This document shows positions 1 to 8,033 of a stretch of 64,000 nucleotides of DNA, in pieces. Where the stretch lies: contig NZ_AP024895.1 in the NCBI RefSeq assembly GCF_024347055.1, positions 2,728,001-2,792,000 on the forward strand, written 5' to 3'. The translations under genes and the position numbers were made by a program. Below the pieces are notes generated by a model. It had not been told where the DNA came from. It was given only the letters and a program-made list of their open reading frames with translations, and made no database searches. Position 1 is the first letter of the stretch. Every line of letters starts with the position of its first letter. The DNA comes from Vibrio porteresiae DSM 19223 (GTDB lineage: Bacteria > Pseudomonadota > Gammaproteobacteria > Enterobacterales > Vibrionaceae).

Positions 1-132
1 CAACGGTATATCCTCATACCGTCTCTTCATCCTGAAGACGCCCAACTCCGTGGCGATTTATCCGTGTCAGTTTCCGTCCGACCCCTTCAATCTACCTCTT
101 TATGGTTCAGAAACAATGCCCTCATAGCATAA
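1..132 (+). CDS. 3' end of an unidentified gene (partial)
   Basis: Frame 1 is open from the window edge to a TAA at 130-132 and encodes 43 residues, ending ...WFRNNALIA. Frame 2 is also open over most of this stretch, so the choice of frame is uncertain. I do not recognise the protein. The sequence after the stop becomes AT-rich and contains two dyads, as expected of an intergenic region that follows a gene end. Confidence 0.3.
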   Translation, partial: QRYILIPSLHPEDAQLRGDLSVSVSVRPLQSTSLWFRNNALIA

Positions 133-180
133 AATTCTAGCCACTCACACTTACCTGACAATAAACAACATAAAATCAAT

Positions 181-206
181 ATGTTAAATCAATATTGAGA
201 TAACAT
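181..206. promoter_or_regulatory. 26-bp imperfect palindrome, possible operator
   Basis: The outer arms ATGTTA/TAACAT surround a perfect inner palindrome TCAATATTGA, with only two mismatched positions per side between them. It lies in the gene-free stretch between the partial upstream gene and the gene at 408. No T-run follows, so an operator is more likely than a terminator. The binding protein is unknown. Confidence 0.4.
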
Positions 207-238
207 CCCCAGCATAAAAAGCCTATTTCTTACGTAAC

Positions 239-258
239 GTGTGAGAGATCTCTCACAC
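239..258. promoter_or_regulatory. 20-bp perfect palindrome
   Basis: GTGTGAGAGATCTCTCACAC is a perfect 20-bp palindrome centred on GATC. It starts 33 bp after the first dyad. It could be a dimeric regulator site for the flanking genes. The rest of 259-371 shows nothing recognisable; a TATAAT at 372-377 is a possible -10 for the gene at 408, with only a poor -35. Confidence 0.4.
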
Positions 259-407
259 GCCATCGCCTATTTTGCTCTTGGGGATTTGACCTAAGGTGAT
301 GGTGAAGTACACAAACCCCGAACGAGCCTCATCTGCCCATGAGTTAACACTGCATTAAAAAGCGAATTAGGTATAATAAGTGCAGTCGTTTTAGATAAGG
401 AAACACC

Positions 408-710
408 ATGCTCACCAAAGACGTATCAGATGAACTCAAAGCCATTTTTGCTAGCTTAGATGCGCAAGGCAAAGAACCCAGTGTCGCGTTGGTCAAACAC
501 CGCCTTAGCACCTCGGTACCCATGCCAGCTCTGATTAACGCCATCCGCAGTTGGAAGAGCCAAGCCAAAGTGCCGAAAGTGGAAGTGGCACAGCCCGAGC
601 CAGAGATCCAATCTAGCGAACAACGTATCGCGGCATTAGAAACACAAGTCGCAGAACTGATTAATCGTCTTGAAGCATTGGAAACGCAGTTAGCAGGAAA
701 AGCACAATGA
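408..710 (+). CDS. Small coiled-coil protein with KfrA-like N-terminus
   Basis: This is a 100-residue soluble protein of unknown function. Residues 1-50 look like the small helical DNA-binding segment of KfrA_N-type proteins (a VALVKHRLSTSVPMPALINAIRSWK-like pattern). Residues 65-95 form a heptad-rich coiled coil (EQRIAALETQVAELINRLEALE). AAGGA lies 6-7 bases before the ATG and a TATAAT at 372-377 could start transcription. The stop overlaps the start of the next gene (ATGA), so the two are translationally coupled. DNA binding is an inference from the N-terminal pattern only. Confidence 0.7.
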   Translation: MLTKDVSDELKAIFASLDAQGKEPSVALVKHRLSTSVPMPALINAIRSWKSQAKVPKVEVAQPEPEIQSSEQRIAALETQVAELINRLEALETQLAGKAQ

Positions 711-1156
711 AAATTTGGGTTGACGCTGATGCATGTCCAAAAGTGATTCGCGAGACACTGGTTCGCGCCGCAGAACGTACCAATTTTGAAACGACCTTCG
801 TCGCCAACCATCTGGTCCCAGTACCCAAACGCGCTAACATTCGTACCTTACAAGTGATGAGTGGCTTTGATGTGGCAGATAATGAGATTGTCGTGCGGGT
901 TGAAGCGGGTGACTTAGTGATTACCTCTGATATTCCACTTGCGGCTGATGTGATAGCGAAAGGTGCTCATGCTCTTAGCCCGAGAGGCGAGCTGTTTACG
1001 AAAGAGAATATTGGTGGTCGTCTGAATATCCGTGACTTTATGGATACGATGCGCTCAAGTGGCATTCAAACGGGTGGCCCTGCGGCACTTTCCCAGACTG
1101 AACGTCGCGAATTTGCTAGCCATTTAGACAGAATCATTGCTCGTGCGATGAAATGA
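707..1156 (+). CDS. yaiI: DUF188/UPF0178 family protein (YaiI-like)
   Basis: This 149-residue protein has the family's N-terminal signature KIWVDADACPKVIRETL and the later block ...ITSDIPLAADVIAKGAHALSPRG. The aspartates and the SDIPLA segment resemble a PIN/NYN-like nuclease fold, but the biochemical role of the family is not established. The length is normal for YaiI/YqxD proteins. The start overlaps the upstream coiled-coil gene by four bases, which implies an operon. No unusual features. Confidence 0.85.
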   Translation: MKIWVDADACPKVIRETLVRAAERTNFETTFVANHLVPVPKRANIRTLQVMSGFDVADNEIVVRVEAGDLVITSDIPLAADVIAKGAHALSPRGELFTKENIGGRLNIRDFMDTMRSSGIQTGGPAALSQTERREFASHLDRIIARAMK

Positions 1157-1251
1157 GTCTAGCCCTCGATAATGGAGGGCAGACTCACTCGCTTTAAGGC
1201 AAGTCCTGCGCAAAGCTAAAGTCTAAGGTCTTACGTTAGGATCGTTAGAGA

Positions 1252-1377
1252 TTAGCGCTGAACGGCTTTAAAGCGAGGGTTCGTTTTACAAATAACGTAT
1301 AGACGTCCACGACGTTTCACGATTTGGCAATCTGGGTGACGGTTTTTCGCGCTTTTTAGCGAACTTAACACTTTCAT
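1252..1377 (-). CDS. rpmJ2: Ribosomal protein bL36, zinc-free paralogue (YkgO type)
   Basis: A 41-residue ORF reads MKVLSSLKSAKNRH... and ends ...RFKAVQR. It contains CQIVKRRGRLYVICK, the core of L36, and lacks the four-residue zinc site of the standard form. It lies about 50 bp downstream of the L31 paralogue on the same strand, the normal YkgM-YkgO arrangement. In that pair the zinc-independent copies replace the zinc-binding ribosomal proteins during zinc limitation. It is easily missed because it is only 42 codons including the stop. Confidence 0.9.
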   Translation of the reverse strand: MKVLSSLKSAKNRHPDCQIVKRRGRLYVICKTNPRFKAVQR

Positions 1378-1427
1378 GGTGACTCCGGATAAAATAGCTA
1401 ATATTTTGATTGGTTAGATGGTTGGCG

Positions 1428-1673
1428 TTATTTGAACATACCAAAACGGTCTTTGAATCGAGCGATACGACCTTGTTGAGTCGCCACACGTTGTTTCCCG
1501 GTATAGTACGGATGAGATTCAGATGAAACCTCAATCGTTACATAAGGGTATGTTTCACCTTCAAACTCAATGGTTTGTTTAGTTTGAACAGTCGAACCAA
1601 CCACAAAGTATTTGTCGATGCTGGTATCGTGGAAAACCACTTTACGGTAGTCAGGATGAATACCTTCTTTCAT
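1428..1673 (-). CDS. rpmE2: Ribosomal protein bL31 type B (zinc-free)
   Basis: An 81-residue type B L31: MKEGIHPDYRKVVFHDTS at the start, then an SSESHPYYTGKQ-like block and a basic C-terminus. It has no CxxC zinc motif, unlike type A L31. It is a structural protein of the large subunit, used when zinc is scarce so that zinc can be recovered from the standard copy. It is co-oriented with rpmJ2 downstream and has a palindrome just upstream that may be a Zur site. The ATG follows GAGGCGCACATG. Confidence 0.93.
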   Translation of the reverse strand: MKEGIHPDYRKVVFHDTSIDKYFVVGSTVQTKQTIEFEGETYPYVTIEVSSESHPYYTGKQRVATQQGRIARFKDRFGMFK

Positions 1674-1691
1674 GTGCGCCTCTTTTCATCT

Positions 1692-1717
1692 AATTGTTAT
1701 GTTATAACATGCTAATT
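1692..1717 (-). promoter_or_regulatory. Palindrome upstream of rpmE2, possible Zur operator
   Basis: The perfect dyad ATGTTATAACAT (1699-1710) is flanked by outer AATT repeats, and lies about 25 bp upstream of rpmE2. Gammaproteobacterial Zur sites have the form ATGTTATA-n-TATAACAT; this one is more compact, so the assignment rests on the dyad plus the gene it precedes. The alternative is an unrelated repressor site or promoter. Confidence 0.45.
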
Positions 1718-1805
1718 AGAAATCATTATCAACTAGAATTGCAAGCGATTTATACACAAAACTGTGATATTTTTTGCGCTGGTCATTTTTTTACGCTCAG
1801 TTTTT

Positions 1806-2501
1806 ATGTACACCATTGAACCCGTGGCTTTTATGCAAAGCCCCTATCAAGAAAAATTTGCTGTTCCTCGACAACCACGCCTTGTTCCTGCTGCGACAGG
1901 AAGAATCAAGCTGTTAGGGGAACTAAATTGCGCAGAGGCGATTCGTGGCATCGAACAATTTAGTCACTTATGGCTGCTGTTTTTGTTTGATCAGAATCTT
2001 GAAGCCGGCTGGAAACCAACAGTTCGCCCGCCTCGTCTAGGGGGCAATGAACGTATCGGTGTGTTCGCCTCCCGTGCGACATTCCGTCCTAATGGTATTG
2101 GCATGTCAGCGGTCGAATTCAAAAGAGTGATCAAAGAGCAGGATCAATACTTTTTAGAAGTAGGCAGTGTCGACTTAGTCAACGGCACCCCAATTATTGA
2201 TATCAAACCCTATATTCCCTACTCCGATGCCATTGCAGATGCCAACGGCGGATACGCAGCAGAAGAACCGGACACCATTGACGTCACTTTTTCTCCTCAA
2301 GCACTCGCCGCTTTGCAAAAACGTCCACAAGGCACAACAGAACAGCAAGTGATCGCCCAAGTGCTGGCCCAAGATCCTCGTCCTGCCTATAAGAAAAACA
2401 AGCCAGATAACAAAGAATATGCAGTAAATTTGTACGATTTGAACGTTAAATTCATGGTCGAGAACAAGTTAGTGACAGTTACTGCGATAGACCTCTTTTG
2501 A
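1806..2501 (+). CDS. trmO: tRNA (adenine-N6)-methyltransferase TrmO
   Basis: TrmO (TsaA/YaeB) methylates N6 of t6A37 in tRNA-Thr(GGU) using SAM. The protein shows family blocks in order: IEPVAFMQSPYQEKFAVPRQP, FSHLWLLFLF, VRPPRLGGN, VFASRATFRPNGIGMS, and near the C-terminus QDPRPAYKK. I place the start at ATG 1806, which gives 231 residues starting MYTIEPVAF as in relatives; a 14-residue N-terminal extension from 1764 is open but hydrophobic and unlike the family. No good ribosome binding site is visible for either. It is monocistronic. Confidence 0.9.
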   Translation: MYTIEPVAFMQSPYQEKFAVPRQPRLVPAATGRIKLLGELNCAEAIRGIEQFSHLWLLFLFDQNLEAGWKPTVRPPRLGGNERIGVFASRATFRPNGIGMSAVEFKRVIKEQDQYFLEVGSVDLVNGTPIIDIKPYIPYSDAIADANGGYAAEEPDTIDVTFSPQALAALQKRPQGTTEQQVIAQVLAQDPRPAYKKNKPDNKEYAVNLYDLNVKFMVENKLVTVTAIDLF

Positions 2502-2599
2502 CAAAGGCATTTGGCTGATATTATTAGCGGCTATTAACAAATGGCTCGTCGCGCTGAACACGACGAATCCCCCTAAACTTTGATGAACGGATACCATAA

Positions 2600-4318
2600 A
2601 TGCGTACCAGTAAATATCTTCTTTCTACTCTGAAGGAGACTCCAAACGACGCAGAAATCGTGAGCCACAAACTCATGTTGCGTGCAGGTATGATCCGTAA
2701 GTTAGCTTCAGGCCTATATACCTGGCTACCTACTGGTCTGCGCGTACTGCGTAAAGTCGAAACTATTGTTCGTGAAGAAATCGACAATGCAGGGGCAATT
2801 GAAACCTTAATGCCCGTTGTGCAGCCGTTTGAACTATGGGAAGAGACTGGACGTTCTGAAAAAATGGGGCCAGAACTGCTACGCTTTACTGACCGTCATA
2901 CACGTCCGTTTGTATTGAGCCCAACAGCAGAAGAAGTGATCACTCACCTTGTGCGTAACGAAGTAAGCTCTTACAAACAACTTCCAATGAACTTGTACCA
3001 AATCCAAACTAAATTCCGTGATGAACGTCGTCCACGCTTTGGTGTGATGCGCGCACGTGAATTCTGCATGATGGACGCATACAGCTTCGATTTGGATAAA
3101 GAAGGCCTACAAAAATCGTACGATGCAATGCACGCAGCGTACTGCAAAGCATTTAACCGTATGGGTCTAGATTTCCGTCCAGTACTTGCAGACAGCGGTG
3201 CTATCGGCGGTAACGGTTCACAAGAATTCCACGTATTGGCAGAAAGCGGTGAAGACTTAATTGCCTTCTCTACTGAATCCGATTACGCAGCAAACATTGA
3301 GAAAGCAGAAGCCGTTGCTCCAACAGCTGAGCGCGCTGCTCCAACTCAAGAGATGACGCTAGTTGACACACCGAACGCGAAAACCATCGCTGAATTGGTT
3401 GAGCAACATGGTCTACCAATCGAAAAAACCGTTAAAACTCTGTTTGTTAAAGCGTCTGACGCGATTGAAGCTCCAATCGTTGCGCTGTTAATTCGTGGCG
3501 ACCACGAACTTAACGAAATCAAAGCTGAACACCTAGATGAAGTGGCGGCTCCACTAGAAATGGCTGAAGAAGCAGAAATCCGCGCTCTGATTGGCGCAGG
3601 TCCTGGCTCTCTAGGTCCAGTTGGTTTGACTCTACCCGTTATCGTTGACCGTTCAGTAGCCGTGATGAGCGACTTCGGCGCTGGTGCAAACATCGATGGC
3701 AAACACTACTTCGGTATCAACTGGGGTCGTGATGTTGAACTTGGTAAAGTAGCTGACCTTCGTAACGTGGTTGAAGGTGATCCAAGCCCATGTGGTAAAG
3801 GCACTTTAATGCTTAAACGTGGTATCGAAGTGGGTCACATTTTCCAATTAGGCACCACCTACTCTGAGAAAATGAACTGTGGCGTACTTGGTGCTGACGG
3901 CAAAAATACCATCCTAGAAATGGGCTGTTACGGTATCGGTGTTTCTCGCGTGGTTGCTTCTGCTATCGAGCAGAACAACGACGAATACGGCATCATTTGG
4001 CCAGACGCAATTGCGCCTTTCCAAGTAGCTATCGTGCCAATGAACATGCACAAATCTGAACGCGTTCAAGCGGCAGCAGAAAAACTTTACCAAGAGCTTA
4101 AAGATCTTGGTGTAGATGTTCTGTTTGATGACCGTAAAGAGCGTCCAGGGGTGATGTTCTCTGATATGGAACTGATCGGTATTCCTCACACTATCATCAT
4201 CGGCGATCGCAGCATGGATGAAGGTAACTTTGAGTACAAACACCGTCGTTCTGGTGAGAAAAGCGCTATCGCGATGGATGCCATCGTTGAGCACATCAAA
4301 GCACAATTGGCGAAATAA
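2600..4318 (+). CDS. proS: Prolyl-tRNA synthetase, bacterial type
   Basis: A 572-residue class II synthetase that charges tRNA-Pro. Motif 2 is near 135-160 (TKFRDERRPRFGVMRAREFCMMDAYSF). An insertion of about 160 residues (roughly 225-385) is the YbaK-like editing domain that hydrolyses Ala-tRNA-Pro. Motif 3 (MGCYGIGVSRVV) and an anticodon-binding domain (APFQVAIVPMNM...DDRKERPGVMFSDMELIGIP) follow. The length equals that of E. coli ProRS. A strong terminator follows directly. Confidence 0.98.
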   Translation: MRTSKYLLSTLKETPNDAEIVSHKLMLRAGMIRKLASGLYTWLPTGLRVLRKVETIVREEIDNAGAIETLMPVVQPFELWEETGRSEKMGPELLRFTDRHTRPFVLSPTAEEVITHLVRNEVSSYKQLPMNLYQIQTKFRDERRPRFGVMRAREFCMMDAYSFDLDKEGLQKSYDAMHAAYCKAFNRMGLDFRPVLADSGAIGGNGSQEFHVLAESGEDLIAFSTESDYAANIEKAEAVAPTAERAAPTQEMTLVDTPNAKTIAELVEQHGLPIEKTVKTLFVKASDAIEAPIVALLIRGDHELNEIKAEHLDEVAAPLEMAEEAEIRALIGAGPGSLGPVGLTLPVIVDRSVAVMSDFGAGANIDGKHYFGINWGRDVELGKVADLRNVVEGDPSPCGKGTLMLKRGIEVGHIFQLGTTYSEKMNCGVLGADGKNTILEMGCYGIGVSRVVASAIEQNNDEYGIIWPDAIAPFQVAIVPMNMHKSERVQAAAEKLYQELKDLGVDVLFDDRKERPGVMFSDMELIGIPHTIIIGDRSMDEGNFEYKHRRSGEKSAIAMDAIVEHIKAQLAK

Positions 4319-4336
4319 CCTCATTTTGCTTTTGCT

Positions 4337-4364
4337 AAAAGGTCGGGATATCCCGACCTTTTTT
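4337..4364. terminator. Terminator after proS
   Basis: An uninterrupted dyad, AAAAGGTCGGGA joined to its complement TCCCGACCTTTT, is followed by T residues. It can fold into an 11-13 bp stem and should end proS transcripts. Confidence 0.9.
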
Positions 4365-4471
4365 GTTACATCCTGCAATCATTCCCTTCGTTAGATTAAT
4401 CTTGAGTTCATCTTCGGCCTTCTAGACTAGTTCACATCAACACTCATCATGTGAAGAAGGTAGAAAACGAT

Positions 4472-5125
4472 ATGGACTTAAAACAGCTATTAAACCAAGC
4501 ATTGAATTCTGACCTCGTTCAACAAGGGCGACAAAAAGTCAGCCAAATCAGTCAAAGCACCGATAGCAATCAATTGAAAACTCTTGGCTTGGGCGCTGCA
4601 GGCGGTGGACTCATTGGCCTATTAATGGGCTCAAAAAAGAGCAAAAAATGGGGTGGCACGGCACTGAAAGTCGGCGGCGTCGCTGCTCTTGGCGCATTAG
4701 CCTACAAACTCTATAACGATCATCAGAAAAAACAGCCCCATCCTGCACCGGCTATCGAGTTCGATGAACACAATCCTCGCCATGAGCTGTTAGTACTTAA
4801 AGCCATCATTGCCGCAGCTAAAGCGGATGGTCATGTCGACCCAACCGAAATGGCGCAAATTGAAGAAGCCATGCAAGCCCTTGGCGCAGATAGCACAGTG
4901 CAAACCTTAGTTGAACAAGAGTTAGCCAAACCTATCGACCCAAGTGAGATAGCGTCATTAGCACGCTCACCGGCCCAAGCTGCAGAGATCTATCTCGCCT
5001 CATTGGTGGTCATTGATGAGCAAAACTTTATGGAAAAGGCCTATCTTGAAGAACTCGCTAAGCAGCTAAAGCTGGAGCCAGAATTGGTCGAGTCACTTAA
5101 AGAGCAGGTAAAGAACAATAATTAA
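4472..5125 (+). CDS. DUF533 inner-membrane-associated protein (YebE-like)
   Basis: A 217-residue protein. After a short polar N-terminus it has a glycine/alanine-rich hydrophobic stretch (LGLGAAGGGLIGLLMG) and a second one (VGGVAALGALAYKLY), then a helical C-terminal half resembling TerB/DUF533 (LLVLKAIIAAAKADGHVDPTEMAQIEEAM). I prefer ATG 4472, preceded by GAAGGT, over an in-frame GTG at 4451. E. coli YebE belongs to the same family and is envelope-stress responsive. The function is unknown. Confidence 0.8.
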   Translation: MDLKQLLNQALNSDLVQQGRQKVSQISQSTDSNQLKTLGLGAAGGGLIGLLMGSKKSKKWGGTALKVGGVAALGALAYKLYNDHQKKQPHPAPAIEFDEHNPRHELLVLKAIIAAAKADGHVDPTEMAQIEEAMQALGADSTVQTLVEQELAKPIDPSEIASLARSPAQAAEIYLASLVVIDEQNFMEKAYLEELAKQLKLEPELVESLKEQVKNNN

Positions 5126-5226
5126 TCAATCGATATTGAGGCTTGTTACAACTCAAAAGTGAGCGTCTTGCCTTCAGTCTGTGCTTGTGTATAGTTGAGA
5201 GCAGTTATCATTTATAGGATAAAGCC

Positions 5227-5433
5227 ATGCAAGTATATGACTGTTGCGATTTAGTTCGGTCGCTCTATGCGCAAATTGGTAGTGGCGATCAAGCATACGT
5301 GCCTCGCGCCATTGACTGTACTCTGCGCGCACTCAATGAGATCGCTGCCGACACCGCGTTAGACAAAGAGACACGAGAAAAAGCCGCCTTTGCTGCAGCG
5401 AACTTGTTGATTTCTGACTTTGAGGATGAGTAA
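5227..5433 (+). CDS. yaeP: YaeP family protein (UPF0253)
   Basis: A 68-residue acidic protein, MQVYDCCDLVRSLYAQIGSG..., with the conserved ACLNE-like centre of YaeP (DCTLRALNEIAAD) and the end ...ANLLISDFEDE. The ribosome binding site TAGGAT precedes the ATG. Its stop codon shares a base with the start of the next gene (TAATG), so the two are coupled, as in other gammaproteobacteria. The role is unknown. Confidence 0.85.
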   Translation: MQVYDCCDLVRSLYAQIGSGDQAYVPRAIDCTLRALNEIAADTALDKETREKAAFAAANLLISDFEDE

Positions 5434-5624
5434 TGAATCTCGCTAATTTTGAATCGATGGATCCCATTTTGCTTTTTAGCCTAATCAACACCAAGCTACG
5501 TGATGATTTTGCTGGCGATTTGGACAAACTTACACGTTACTACGATATTGATCGTAATGCGTTAGAAGCCAAGCTTGCTGCTGCTGGGTTTGACTTCATG
5601 CCAGAAGTGGGACAATTCCGTTAA
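5433..5624 (+). CDS. DUF4250 small protein
   Basis: A 63-residue protein (MNLANFESMDPILLFSLINT...) with the DPxLLxSLxNxKLRD pattern of DUF4250, predicted to be a small helical protein. It starts inside the stop codon of yaeP. A hairpin terminator follows 25 bp after its stop, which closes a two-gene operon. No function is known. Confidence 0.8.
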   Translation: MNLANFESMDPILLFSLINTKLRDDFAGDLDKLTRYYDIDRNALEAKLAAAGFDFMPEVGQFR

Positions 5625-5648
5625 GAAAACCCGCTCTCAAGATGAAAC

Positions 5649-5676
5649 AGCGCCAGTCGAATTGACTGGCGCTTTT
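5649..5676 (+). terminator. Terminator of yaeP-DUF4250 operon
   Basis: The stem GCGCCAGTC/GACTGGCGC has a five-base loop and is followed by TTTTGCTT. Confidence 0.85.
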
Positions 5677-5719
5677 GCTTAAAACCAACACCTTGTTGGA
5701 CCAAGTGGCCTAGTTGAAG

Positions 5720-7576
5720 TTAGTTAAGATGCACATCGTAATCAGTCGCGTAGCGACGTAACTTACACTGGTTACCTTCATGGCAACCGCAGCTTAAACA
5801 ACGTTTCGCCTCGTTATGCACTTGCTCAGAAGTGAATCCCGTTTCTACTTCATCAAAGGAAGTTAAACGGCGATCCATCTCGATCTCCGGCATCTGTGCG
5901 CGAAAGATCCCTTGTAGCGCTAACTGGTAATTGATCTCTTTGATCGGAGCACTACTGCCACGCGCCATATTTTTCAAACTCTCTTTCAAGCGCTTAGTAT
6001 GCTCAGGACGAACCAGATTCTCCGTTTTGGCAATGTTTTTCGAACGGAAAGAGCGGGTATAAAGCGGCTCCATATCACCACCCAAATACTCATCAATCCC
6101 TTGTGCTGCAGCGCGAGCATCCGCAATCGCTTCAATCGCTGTTGCAGGACCGCGACGAAAATCACCAATCGCAAAAATATTTTCCACCCCAGAGAACATG
6201 CTCTTTTCATCCACATTGATCGTATTACGCCGACTCATGTTGAGATGAATGCTCTCCCCTTCGAGGAAGCGGGTATCGGTTTGCTGTGATACGGCAGCAA
6301 TCACAGTATCAAACAGCAAAGTTTCGGTTTCCCCAGTCGGTTTAGGCGAGCGGCGACCGCTGGCATCAGGTGCACCTAACTCCATTTTTTCGAGAATAAC
6401 CTGTTTCACTCGCCCCTGATCATCTGCCACGTTTTCAATCGGATTAGTCAGGAAACGAAACTCGATGCCTTCATGCTCCGCTTCATCGACTTCATAAGGT
6501 TCTGCTGGCATTGCATCACGGGTACGACGATAAATTAACGTCACTTCAGCGCCGCGGCGTAACGCAGTACGCGCGCAATCAATCGCTGTGTTACCACCAC
6601 CGATCACTGCCACTTTTTTGCCGATATCGAGTTTACGTTCCAAGACATTGTCTTTTAGAAAATCGACGCCTAGGAAACAGCCAGCTAAATCACTGCCTTT
6701 ATAATCCATCGCACTCGCTTGTGAGGCACCAACCGCAAGACAAACCGCATCATAATCCTGGCTTAGTGATGAAAGAGTAAAATCGTCACCGAGCACATGA
6801 TTGGTATGCAGTGTCACACCGTGTTGGCAGAGCAAATCGATTTCCTGATCCAAAATGGCTTTGGGCAAACGAAATTCTGGAATGCCGTAACGCAGCCACC
6901 CGCCCGCTTGTGGCATCGCTTCGAAGATGTCGACATCGTAGCCCTCACGCCCCAGAAAATAGCCGCAACTTAATCCACCAGGACCAGCACCGACAATCGC
7001 GACTTTTTTGCTTTTTTCCGCTTTACGTGCTGGCTGAAAAGAACGATAAGCCGCAACATCATAATCGGCGGCGTAACGTTTTAATTGACGAATCGCGAGC
7101 GGTTCATCAACGTTATTACGTAAGCATTTATGCTCACAAAACGCTGGGCACACTCGACCAATCGAGAGCGGCATGGGTAGGGTGTTTTTGATCACTTCAA
7201 CCGCTTTTTGAAACTCATTTTTAGCGATCAATGACAAATAGAGTTGCACATCCACTTTAGCTGGACACGCAATCTGACACGGCGGCAAGCTACAGGTGAT
7301 ATTGGGGTTTTCTAACAGAGTTTCGAGAATGTGTTTACGACGTTGTTCAATCTTGCTGCTGTTGGTCGTGATAACCATGCCTTCGCGCGGCTGGCAATCA
7401 CTGGCACTTGTTAAACCAACACCATCAATTTCGACATCACATAGACCACAATGCCCACTCACACCATCCGAACCACATAGGCAAGGAATAATGACACCAC
7501 ACTGTTGTGCGGCACTGAGTAGGCTTTGATTTGTTTCAACTTGGAAAGGTTTTCCATTAAGGGTTATTAAGACCAT
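5720..7576 (-). CDS. GltD-like FAD oxidoreductase with N-terminal 2Fe-2S domain
   Basis: A 618-residue fusion. Residues 1-75 form a 2Fe-2S ferredoxin-like domain with clustered cysteines (CLCGSDGVSGHCGLC). Residues 90-185 carry the cysteine-rich dihydropyrimidine dehydrogenase domain II (SLPPCQIACPAKVDVQ; CPAFCEHKC). Residues 190-500 hold FAD (VAIVGAGPGGLSCGYFLG) and NAD(P)H (VAVIGGGNTAIDCART) binding folds of the GltD family. The C-terminus has another cysteine cluster (CLSCGCHEGNQC). It transfers electrons between NAD(P)H and iron-sulphur partners, but no GltB-like or formate dehydrogenase subunit is adjacent, so the partner is unknown. Confidence 0.8.
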   Translation of the reverse strand: MVLITLNGKPFQVETNQSLLSAAQQCGVIIPCLCGSDGVSGHCGLCDVEIDGVGLTSASDCQPREGMVITTNSSKIEQRRKHILETLLENPNITCSLPPCQIACPAKVDVQLYLSLIAKNEFQKAVEVIKNTLPMPLSIGRVCPAFCEHKCLRNNVDEPLAIRQLKRYAADYDVAAYRSFQPARKAEKSKKVAIVGAGPGGLSCGYFLGREGYDVDIFEAMPQAGGWLRYGIPEFRLPKAILDQEIDLLCQHGVTLHTNHVLGDDFTLSSLSQDYDAVCLAVGASQASAMDYKGSDLAGCFLGVDFLKDNVLERKLDIGKKVAVIGGGNTAIDCARTALRRGAEVTLIYRRTRDAMPAEPYEVDEAEHEGIEFRFLTNPIENVADDQGRVKQVILEKMELGAPDASGRRSPKPTGETETLLFDTVIAAVSQQTDTRFLEGESIHLNMSRRNTINVDEKSMFSGVENIFAIGDFRRGPATAIEAIADARAAAQGIDEYLGGDMEPLYTRSFRSKNIAKTENLVRPEHTKRLKESLKNMARGSSAPIKEINYQLALQGIFRAQMPEIEMDRRLTSFDEVETGFTSEQVHNEAKRCLSCGCHEGNQCKLRRYATDYDVHLN

Positions 7577-7975
7577 AGCAATCCTCTAAATAGACTGACA
7601 TAGAGAAATACACTCGCAGTCCGTACCTATCTGTGGACTGATATTATTATCGCTCGAGCAAGAAGCCTTTCTTCTGAAGTTTGGGTAAATCCCACTTTTT
7701 GCGTTATTTTTCTCGGTATTTCCCATCAATTACTGCACAGTGAGAAACATGACTTGATTTTCTATGCAGCTTGACACACAAATTTACAATCGAGTCATTC
7801 TTGCACAGCAATGATGGATTACTTTGACCTTGCTCAATAAAGTGAATACTGCTGCATAATCACCCTACAATTTCATATTAACTTATTGAATTTAATACAT
7901 TAAAAATAAACTTTTTTTATATTCGATAAACTTCTAAACCTTGATAACACTCGCTTTCACTTTTACGCACTCAAC
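7577..7975. other. Gene-free stretch
   Basis: About 400 bp of AT-rich DNA upstream of the flavoprotein and downstream of purL. I see no ORF with a credible start and no clear regulator site. It presumably holds the flavoprotein promoter. Confidence 0.6.
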
Positions 7976-8003
7976 AAAAAGGCCCTGCCGAAGCAGAGCC
8001 TTT
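7976..8003 (-). terminator. Terminator of purL
   Basis: Read on the minus strand, AAAGGCTCTGC-ttcg-GCAGGGCCTTTTTG forms a stem with a UUCG-type tetraloop and a T-run, 31 bases after the purL stop. Confidence 0.85.
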
Positions 8004-8033
8004 GATAATTCAGATTGAAGACTCAAGCGTCTA

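Noticed and set aside
1286..1534. An 82-codon open frame overlapping rpmJ2 and rpmE2
   Set aside because: It is out of frame with two clearly recognised ribosomal protein genes and has no ribosome binding site.
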